From assembly GCA_002689405.1 (NCBI GenBank), contig NZFZ01000010.1, positions 30,911 to 36,392 on the forward strand: a stretch of DNA of 5,482 nucleotides, in the 5' to 3' direction. Below are positions 1 through 5,482 of the stretch, piece after piece. How positions within the stretch are numbered: the stretch's first letter is position 1; the number at the start of each line of letters is the position of its first letter. The notes below the pieces were generated by a model. The model was not told where the DNA came from, searched no databases, and saw nothing but the letters and a program-made list of their open reading frames with translations. The translations under genes and the position numbers were made by a program. This DNA comes from Gammaproteobacteria bacterium (GTDB lineage Bacteria; Pseudomonadota; Gammaproteobacteria; Magnimaribacterales; AG-339-G14).

Positions 1-3000
1 TCTTTATTTAAATTATTATCTTCATCGTCACCAAACTGAATTTGAAAATGCCCCTCTCCAAGCGGAATCAATGATTGATTGTTTTGATTTCCGTAAGAAA
101 AAGGTATTAATGATGCATTGGTGCCTGTTCTATACCAAGCATTTTGAAAGTTTGTATTTGAAGATACAAAGGGTAATTTATAAAATTGAGAATCAGTGGA
201 TGTAATTTTTACTCTGTCATTATCTTCATCAAAATCTACTGATATAGAACCTTCAATCATTTGAGGATATTTGTCATCAACATTAAAAAGTCCATTTAGG
301 TAACCGGTCCAATTACTGTCAGTTGATAAAGATTGCGATCTCCAGCTATTAGTGTTTCCTTCTAGGGATGTGCTTGCGACACTGTTTCCACTGGCATCGA
401 TTTGTTTTTGCATTGTAATTCCTTGATTAAAAGTACTTACCTGATAATTTTTATAGTCTGGACTTTCTGCATAGTTATCAGCCATGGCATACATAACACC
501 AAGGTCCATACTTCCACTTTTATCAACATTAGATTGATCTCTGTAAGGGTCTGAAGTTGTAATCATTGCTCCTAATGGAACATTCCAGTGATTGCTAGTG
601 TCGGTGCTACTGCCCCAAAAACAACCATAGTCAATACTTGAAGCGCAACTTATAGGGTTAAGTCCAAAAACTAACTGAGGTGTTTCAAATGAATTTGCAT
701 AGTTGCCATCTTTTGAAGGAATGCGGTTATTTTTTCTGCTGTATGAGAAGAAGTGCTGTCCTGACATTGAGAATCCACTATCTCCAACAAAGTATCCATC
801 TAACAAGTTTCTTTTAGAAATATCATTAATAAGCACTGAAAAAAAACTACTTTGTGTATCGGAAGAATTCCATGCTTCAGAACCACAATATCCACTATTT
901 TCACAATTGAAGTTTATTTGAGCAAATAAACCAACTCCTCTTCCCTCGTTTCTAAAGACTTGGTACCACAAAGATTGACCAGATGCAGACCAATCTGACG
1001 AACCTGAAAATCTATCAGTCTTTATAAATAAATTGCTAGTTAAGCCATCTTGTGGAGATAAAGCTATTGATGCCCAAGTATAATTATCATCATTGGTAGC
1101 TGTAGTAACTCGATTTACAGTATCTCTCGTTGAGAAACCACAATTCAATGAACTATCAAAACTGCAGTAATCATTTTCTTGAAGCAAGTCAAAATCAAAA
1201 AGTCTATCGCTGCCATCAGGATTCGATTTCATGTAGCTACTACTTAAAAATTGCGGAAGAAAATAATTACTATGCGCGACTGATCCAGAGTTATTAACAT
1301 TTTTAAATTTGGGTGCATATTCAATTGGAATTGGTGCAAAAGCTACTACCTCTTTAGCTGAAGCACCGTGTTTTTCTTTTAAACTTTCAAATAATTCTTC
1401 CGTGTAAGGTTTTCCGGCTAAGGTAATTTGATCTTCTAGAAAACTATATGTTGCGGAAACATATGATGTAGAACCCGACGAACCGTCAGAATAGTTTGGT
1501 GAATTAGTTGCATATCCTCCAGGGTTATTTGATGAAGATGTATCAAAGGATACATTAACCGCTGCCTTATCTAAATTCATCCATAAAAAATCATTTTTAT
1601 TACCCACAATTGCTGATGATTTAACTTCACTGGACCTTAGTACATTATCTTGTGTAGGACTTGGATCGCCATCTGGCGTGTAAGTTAATGAGGAAATAGG
1701 GTCTAATTCTTGATTAGGAACAGCCACTATTGCATCATATTGATAGGAATTTTGCATGTACTTGAACATTCTAAATGCGCTTCTGTTCGAGCCAAAAAGT
1801 TCTCCGTTAGAAGAATGGAAGTAAAATTGTTCATATTCCCCATCTCCAATATCACCAGAAATACCTATCATTGTGTTGTGATTATCGTGAACTGGAAAAG
1901 AAGAATCTATGGAACCGTACCTAAACTCAACTGACATATCAGTATAATTTAATACGATTTCAAAATTTACTCTTGGTGAGTTGGCTACTCCAAGTCTTTC
2001 AACAAAGTTATACCAACCAAAGATAGCCCTATTATTTGTAGTATCGTCAAAATAATAAAATTTACTTTGAGGATCCGATGCATCTAGATCAGTCCAAAAA
2101 GGGAATAAACTATAGTTTAGGTTTTCGCCCTTCCATTCATTTGGAATATTCATTCTATCTACTTGATCATTTCCTGGGTTTAAAAGCTGGATTGGAAATC
2201 CGGTTATCCAAGGATCGCCCACATCAACGGTGGAATTTGAAAAAGAAGCATATCCGTTTTCAGATACATAAATTTTGTCAAATGTTTGATCAAAAAAATC
2301 AAAGTTTTTAGATAAATTGATGGTGATTTTTCCTTCTCTTCCTGAAGCGTTTCCGTTGGTTGCAAAGGTATTAGTCAAGTCTGTACCTCCTGCTGGAGAA
2401 GAGCCATCATTATTTGCATTGAGCAAACCATTGACTTCATTATAGATATATTCGTAGTCATAAGATGCTACATCAGCTGCAACAATTTCAGAGTCTTGTA
2501 TAGAAATATCCTGGATAGATTGTGCGTCATTAGTCCCTAAAGATGAAACTTGATTTACGCCTGAGGAAACATGTTGTCGATGAATCCTATCTTTTTGATT
2601 GTTGGGATTATCTTCGACGGGAAAAATATATTTCCAATCAAGAGAGTCGGTATCATTCTCGTTTTTACCATTATCAATTAGGTCAGCAAAGACAGTAGTC
2701 TGGGTATTAGCATCCGCATTATCTTTTCTTATGTATCCTTTAGATTCAACAGATGAAACTGAATTACTTGCAGTTAAATCTTCATAAGTAAGAATTGTTT
2801 CCTTAATAGATTGATTATCTTGAATTCCAGGAAGCCCCCTATCAGCTGAAGCCATAAGACCAATTCTCTCTTCGTTATTAAAGGCTGAAGAGTAACGCAA
2901 AACTGAGGCAGCATCGTTTGTAATATTTTTTGCATTAACTTCAATATTTTGAGCAATAGAAGGTTCGTCAGAACGAGTTTCGGTAATGGTTAATTGGTAA

Positions 3001-5482
3001 GTTTTTTTATCTTCAAAATTAAGTCCAGAGGCATTAGAAGAGCTTAAATCCTTAACTTTAAGCTCTCCAGTAGCAGTGTTAATCTCAAACTTATTGGCAT
3101 CTGTTCCGCTGATAGAAAAAGTTGAATCAGAATCCGTAAAATTAGACTTTGCTGTAAGAATTTTTTGCTGCGCATCTACTGCCTGATCGGTGGTCTCTAG
3201 AACTACAAAATTATTACCTACTTTTTCAACAGTTTCATTGGTTGCTTGGTAAGTAACTTGGGTTACTGGATTCACATCAGCAATATTAATTGTTACAGAT
3301 TTTGTATCTGTTAAATTTTTTGAATCTGTTGCTTTAATTTCCAAATTGAAAGAGTTTTGATTTTCATAATCTAGTTTTCCAGCAACCAGTACTTCTCCAG
3401 TATTCTGATTGATACTAAATTTGCCACCGTAATTATTTTCTAAAGAATAACTGATTGGGTCGGTATCATTATCCTGACGAGATGATTGAATTAGTTTTGT
3501 TCCTATCGTTGCTAATTCTTCTACGCTACAAGAATTGAGACAATTCGTAAGAATACTAGGAGCTTCATTGGCCTTTAAAATTAAAGTAAAAGGAACATCA
3601 ACGGTATCGTTTCTGCCTTCTACTCGAAGGGTTAAATCGTATATATTTTTTGCGCTGTAACTTAAACTATTTGCAACTTTTATCTTTCCATCCGAGCTTA
3701 CGGAAAAATCTGAACTATTTGCTCCCGAAATTGAATAGTTGAGGGTTGAGTCTCCTACAACATTAATATTTGCCACTGTTGAATCAATATCTGCGCCTTC
3801 GTGTAATTGATTGCTCGATAAATTAACGCTTGCTGTTAAATCATTGATGTTGTTGATTTTTATGGATACTGGTTTATCTACAGTATTTTTGCCATCAAAT
3901 ACTGAAACAACAAACTCTAATTTTTCTTTGGTTTCATAATCCAAAGATTCTTTTAGTGTAATTTCTCCCGAATCTGAAATGGAAACTTTTTCTTTATCTA
4001 TGCCGGATATAGATGTTGAGATGCCGTTTTTTTCTGGATCGTCTATTTGAATGTCAGCTATTTTAAAGCTGGTTGCAGTATTTTCAGCCAAAGAATTTAC
4101 TAATAAATTTAAATCTACAACTGGATCTTCATCAATATCCACAACGTTAAATTTAAGATCATTAGTTATTGATTTATCTCCAAGGAAGGTGAAGACCAAT
4201 AAATCATATGACTGTCTAGCTTCATAATCTAAATTATTTTTTAAGATAATGTTTCCTTGGCCATCAATTTCAAAATTTTCGCTACCATTTCCTCCTAAGA
4301 TAAATCTCAACTCTTCTGAACCGGTATAATTAACATCAATTTTTCCTAAAGATGAGCCTATTGATGTATCTTCTTCAATATCGTTTTTGATGAAGGAAGT
4401 ATTCGTAGAAAGTTGAGCTTCAATTACTACTTCAACTTTTTGTTCTTGTTGTACCTCTTCAATTTGCACATCTTCATTTGCTTCAGTTGCTTCCTCTATG
4501 AATTCTTCTTCTTGAGTTTCAATTTGTGTATCGTCAATAAATAACTCCCCTCCTTGATCATAGGCAGTAGTTAAGTTATCAATACCAGTATCAGAAGTGT
4601 TTTTAGAAATATCAAAGCTATCCAACAAACCCTCATCTATTTCAGGGATTACAGGCTCAGTCTCCTGAGTTAAAGGTTCAAGCGTTATTGTATCTGAGGA
4701 TGATGTAGCTATTGGCGGTTGAACCAAAGGTACCGAATCAGATGATGATGTTGATGTCGGAGGTTGAACCAATGGAACTGAATCCGAGGAAGAAGTTGCA
4801 GTTACAGGCTGTGTCACAGTTACAGGATCTGAGGAAGAGCTTGTTGTAATTGGTTCAGGTGAAGTTGCGGGCTCTTCAGCTGGTCTGGTTAATGTAGTAT
4901 CTTTAATTTCTCTACCTTGGTTAGGTTGAGTAGGTGGACTAGCCTCATCACTTGATGACGCACTTGATACTGTTGGACGTTGAACTTCTGGTGTTGATTG
5001 ATTTTCATTTGAAGCTGGTTGAGTTTCAGCCTCACTTTCTGAGCCTTCTGAGAATTGATTATTTGTGGAGTCAGTATCGGAAGTATTTCCTGATGTCTCC
5101 GATGATGTGGTTTCATTTGCAATACCTCCATTTGATTCAACGTTGTCAGAGGATTGTTCTTGAGAATCATCTTCTGTATCGATAACAGATGTTTCATTGC
5201 TATCCTTAGATGTTGAATCTTCATCTGAACTTGAGGTCTCTACGGTAGTGTCATTATTTGATGGCTCTTCTTCTGTATCGGCAGATTCTTGAGGAGAAGT
5301 TTCTTCCTGAGAATCATCTGAAGAATTTCCGTCGTCCTGAGTTTCTGAATCAGATGATTGGTTTGACTGAGTTTCCTCAGCCTCGGATGAATCTTCTTCA
5401 GAAGATGAATCATTTGTCTCTTCGGAATCATCTACATTTTCGCTTTCGGTTTCCTCTTCCACTTCCTCGCTTTCTGTTTCTT
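1..5482 (-). CDS. Giant cadherin-repeat / nidogen-like surface protein (partial, both ends missing)
   Basis: One reading frame is open across the whole window on the minus strand, 1826 full codons (5480 down to 3) with no stop; start and stop lie outside. The translation is ordered as acidic Ser/Asp/Glu-rich stretch, four 15-residue repeats, Glu/Gln-rich linker, five cadherin-like repeats, an unassigned stretch, a nidogen-like domain and a long unassigned C-terminal part. Proteins of this build are known to act outside the cell, in adhesion to cells, particles or matrix; that role here is inferred from the domains. The eight cysteines occur in four close pairs, fitting an oxidising compartment. 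No signal peptide, anchor, sorting motif or secretion domain is visible because both termini are missing, so the export system is unknown. No transmembrane segment is evident. Codon use is AT-rich and even along the frame, with no sign of frameshift or insertion. The full protein must exceed 1826 residues. Confidence 0.96.
3..1166 (-). other. C-terminal region with three Cys pairs, continues beyond the window (residues 1439-1826)
   Basis: About 390 residues rich in Ser, Asn, Gly, Asp, Phe, Tyr and Trp, with alternating hydrophobic stretches typical of exported beta structure. Three close cysteine pairs occur: 1439/1447 (CSFDSSLNC), 1526/1532 (CENSGYC) and 1612/1620 (CASSIDYGC), each able to close a short disulfide loop. 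Strand-like landmarks include LWYQVFRNEGRGVGLFAQI, LGVMYAMADNY, NWTGYLNGLFNVDD (Trp 1724), GSISVDFDEDNDRVKI (1744-1759) and finally GEGHFQIQFGDDED (1808-1821). The glycine-rich FQIQFGDD type strands recall C-terminal beta domains of other large marine cadherin-type surface proteins; that is a memory-based impression and not a family call. The frame is still open at the left edge, so the end of the protein and any anchor are not seen. Confidence 0.5.
1167..1814 (-). other. Unassigned region after the nidogen-like domain (residues 1223-1438)
   Basis: This stretch follows directly on the NIDO-like domain. It has a short strand-like segment AFRMFKYMQN and YDAIVAVPN, a Gly/Ser/Asn/Asp loop region (NNPGGYATNSPNYSDGSSGS), then the only clear helical candidate of the C-terminal half, TEELFESLKEKHGASAKEVV at residues 1360-1379, followed by AFAPIPIEYAPKFKNV. 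It contains no cysteine. I recognise no family and assign no function; the pattern suggests an exported, mainly beta fold with one helix. Confidence 0.45.
1815..2342 (-). other. Nidogen-like (NIDO) domain (residues 1047-1222)
   Basis: NIDO domains are extracellular beta-rich modules found in nidogen and in many bacterial exported proteins. The expected landmarks occur in order: strands around FDKIYVSENGYASF (GYASF 1076-1080), the FPFWTDLD motif (1126-1133; usually IAPFWADxD in the family), FYYFDD, AIFGWYN (Trp 1156; usually VxxWxxV), a long VNFEIVLNYTD strand, FRYGSID (from 1186), and a tail containing MIGISGDIGDG that corresponds to the family's usual VGI end. The length of about 175 residues is in the normal range with a modest insert. 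It sits downstream of the cadherin rod and is a good candidate for the part that contacts a ligand; this is inferred from the family, and no ligand can be named. Confidence 0.8.
2343..2921 (-). other. Unassigned stretch between cadherin repeats and nidogen-like domain (residues 854-1046)
   Basis: About 193 residues with no domain I recognise. The composition is polar and Asn/Asp/Ser-rich with some charged hydrophilic runs. Visible landmarks are RYSSAFNNEERIGLMASADRG near the start, SLDWKYIFPVEDNPNNQKDR in the middle, a QSIQDISIQDSEIVAADVASY stretch and then YDYEYIYNEVNGLL. There are no cysteines. It ends in a Gly/Asn/Ser-rich hinge (NNDGSSPAGGTD) just before the nidogen-like domain. It could be a divergent beta domain or an extension of the following one; I cannot decide. 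Confidence 0.45.
2922..3263 (-). other. Cadherin-like repeat 5, enlarged (residues 740-853)
   Basis: The core FSISGTDANKFEINTATGEL is a strong match to the family and to repeats 1-4. The motif equivalent to LDYE is LNFE at residues 820-823, 117 residues after that of repeat 4 rather than about 95. The extra length lies in the N-terminal part (NNFVVLETTDQAVDAQQKI) and just before LNFE (LSSSNASG). It ends with YQLTITETRSDEPS and IEVNAKNI, without a clear DxNDxxP linker, consistent with this being the last module of the rod. Confidence 0.78.
3267..3557 (-). other. Cadherin-like repeat 4, best-conserved, with a Cys pair (residues 642-739)
   Basis: This is the clearest cadherin module of the set: an SVEELATIGTKL opening, DNDTDPISYSL (the acidic loop), FSINQNTGEV, LDYE at residues 703-706, then LEIKATDSKN with the canonical Ala-Thr-Asp, and the closing VTINIADVNPV. 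All calcium-ligand positions known in cadherins (the Glu of LDxE, the DxD of the acidic loop, the Asp of AxD, the Asp/Asn of the closing DVNP) have a candidate. A CLNSC pair (Cys 647 and 651) near its start could close a small disulfide loop, which is not a standard cadherin feature. Confidence 0.87.
3558..3836 (-). other. Cadherin-like repeat 3, degenerate (residues 549-641)
   Basis: The module keeps the YSISGANSSDFSVSSDGKI core seen in its neighbours and the strand order YDLTLRVEG then FTLILKANEAP. The position equivalent to LDYE reads LSYS (residues 606-609), so both acidic residues of that calcium motif are gone, and RVEGRND replaces the AxD motif. Length (93 residues) and register with repeats 2 and 4 support it as the same fold. 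It may be a calcium-poor, more flexible joint in the rod; this is inference. Confidence 0.72.
3837..4124 (-). other. Cadherin-like repeat 2 (residues 453-548)
   Basis: It opens with the hydrophobic PVVDLNLLVNSLAEN stretch, continues with IQIDDPEKN and SISGIDKEKVSISDSGEITL, then LDYE at residues 513-516, exactly 96 residues after that of repeat 1. The following strand LEFVVSVFDGKN and the closing SIKINNINDL match the cadherin D-strand to G-strand order. The acidic IDDP and the NIND end are plausible calcium ligands by family analogy. The module is typical in length. Confidence 0.82.
4125..4418 (-). other. Cadherin-like repeat 1 (residues 355-452)
   Basis: The segment has the usual bacterial cadherin-like layout: an early IEEDTSIGSSLGKI strand region, a core with NFEIDGQGNIIL, the LDYE motif at residues 417-420, then strand YDLLVFTFLGD and a closing VDIDEDP. 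In cadherins the LDxE glutamate and the terminal Asp/Asn residues bind calcium between neighbouring modules. Here LDYE is intact, but the usual AxD strand motif is replaced by TFLGD, so calcium binding is uncertain. It is the first folded module after the acidic stalk and starts a series with a spacing of about 95 residues. Confidence 0.78.
4419..4661 (-). other. Glu/Gln-rich acidic linker before the cadherin repeats (residues 274-354)
   Basis: This segment begins around TEPVIPEIDEG, passes through a short mixed stretch with hydrophobics (LLDSFDISKN, LTTAYDQGGELF) and ends in a Glu/Gln/Val-rich tract containing QEEEFIEEATEANED and EEVQQEQKVEV. It lacks the serine richness of the upstream stalk and the beta-strand pattern of the downstream repeats. 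The later part could be helical or disordered; no heptad is clear enough to call a coiled coil. I recognise no domain and infer only a linker between the flexible stalk and the folded rod. Confidence 0.55.
4662..4841 (-). repeat. Four tandem 45-bp (15-residue) units, SSSD...P type (residues 214-273)
   Basis: Four in-frame units of exactly 45 bp follow each other: 4841-4797, 4796-4752, 4751-4707 and 4706-4662. At protein level they read SSSSDPVTVTQPVTA, TSSSDSVPLVQPPTS, TSSSDSVPLVQPPIA and TSSSDTITLEPLTQE. Units 2 and 3 match at 13 of 15 residues; units 1 and 4 keep the SSSD core and scattered Val/Pro/Thr positions. The DNA has diverged more than the protein, with different serine codons used at matching places, so the duplication is not very recent. 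The array joins the acidic stalk to the Glu/Gln-rich linker and probably forms an extended Pro/Ser/Thr-rich spacer. No function beyond spacing is visible. Confidence 0.88.
4842..5480 (-). other. Acidic Ser/Asp/Glu/Thr-rich low-complexity region (residues 1-213)
   Basis: This part of the giant protein is built almost only from Ser, Asp, Glu, Thr, Gln, Asn and a few Pro, Gly, Ala and Val. The first lysine is residue 92, the first aromatic (Phe) residue 143 and the first arginine residue 168; before residue 92 there is no Lys, Arg, His, Phe, Tyr or Trp. Short themes such as SSDE, EEET, SDSE and DDS recur without a fixed period. Towards its end (from about residue 155) it becomes richer in proline (for example PPTQPNQG). 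Such stretches are normally disordered and highly charged, and in surface proteins act as flexible stalks or spacers; that role is inferred here. It is coding despite its low complexity: the frame is uninterrupted and several different serine codons (TCA, TCT, TCC, AGT, AGC) are mixed. Confidence 0.85.

Noticed and set aside
703..921. Plus-strand open frame of 72 residues
   Set aside because: Antisense to the C-terminal region including the 1526/1532 Cys pair; no motif and no convincing ribosome binding site.
1710..1934. Plus-strand open frame of 74 residues
   Set aside because: Antisense to the NIDO-like tail; chance length in a long stop-free opposite frame.
2078..2311. Plus-strand open frame of 77 residues
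   Set aside because: Antisense to the NIDO-like domain, which has clear motifs on the minus strand.
2599..2787. Plus-strand open frame of 62 residues
   Set aside because: Antisense to the unassigned block 2343-2921; no domain and no supporting context.
2774..2956. Minus-strand open frame of 60 residues
   Set aside because: Overlaps the giant frame in another register at the end of cadherin-like repeat 5 and has no recognisable content.
4269..4295. GGNGSENFE resembling an RTX calcium nonapeptide
   Set aside because: Only a single copy, lacking the aspartate at the key position, and placed inside the core of cadherin-like repeat 1.
4662..4841. Possible CRISPR-like or regulatory DNA repeat
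   Set aside because: Units abut without spacers, are in frame at 45 bp, and are conserved in protein rather than in DNA.
4952..5185. Plus-strand open frame of 77 residues with a hydrophobic look
   Set aside because: Antisense to the acidic stalk; Leu/His/Phe content follows from the complement of Ser/Glu/Asp codons.
4889..5224. Minus-strand open frame of 111 residues rich in Gln, Leu, His and Lys
   Set aside because: It lies out of frame inside the acidic stalk of the giant gene. Its odd composition is what the Ser/Asp/Glu coding sequence gives when read in another frame.
5240..5431. Minus-strand open frame of 63 residues
   Set aside because: Out-of-frame reading of the same acidic stretch; Lys/Leu/Ile-rich with no domain.
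5040..5482. TC-rich simple-sequence tract
   Set aside because: On the minus strand it is a continuous Ser/Asp/Glu coding frame with mixed codons and no fixed period.
1..5482. Promoters, ribosome binding sites, terminators, tRNAs or insertion sequences
   Set aside because: The whole window is coding on one strand. AT-rich -10-like and purine-rich strings occur but sit inside the gene without a gene start to serve, and no inverted repeat with a T-run, tRNA-like cloverleaf or transposase was found by eye.

Overview
The window lies entirely inside one very large protein-coding gene on the minus strand. I read the frame triplet by triplet: its first full codon is at 5480-5478 and its last at 5-3. 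All 1826 codons are open, with no stop, and neither the start codon nor the stop codon is in the window. There is therefore no promoter, ribosome binding site, terminator, RNA gene or second gene to annotate, and nothing on the plus strand is credible. Residue numbers below are window-local; residue n begins at position 5483-3n on the minus strand.

From N to C terminus (right to left) the protein holds: (1) an acidic Ser/Asp/Glu/Thr-rich low-complexity stretch (residues 1-213) whose first 91 residues contain no basic or aromatic residue; (2) four tandem 15-residue units built on SSSD...P (214-273); (3) a Glu/Gln-rich acidic linker (274-354); (4) five tandem cadherin-like repeats (355-853), four about 95 residues long and the last longer; (5) an unassigned stretch of about 190 residues; (6) a nidogen (NIDO)-like domain (1047-1222) with GYASF, FPFWTDLD, GWYN and FRYGSID motifs; and (7) a C-terminal part of about 600 residues, rich in Ser/Asn/Gly/aromatic residues, that I do not recognise and that runs out of the left edge. 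The protein has only eight cysteines, and they fall into four close pairs, as expected for local disulfide loops in an exported protein.

The composition and domains point to a giant secreted or surface-attached bacterial adhesin-type protein: a disordered acidic stalk, a calcium-type Ig-like rod, and a globular adhesive end. The AT-rich base composition, very acidic low-lysine stalk and cadherin/NIDO combination would suit a marine, AT-rich Gram-negative bacterium, possibly a gammaproteobacterium. That placement is a weak inference, because no phylogenetic marker is present. The export route and anchoring cannot be told, since both termini are missing.
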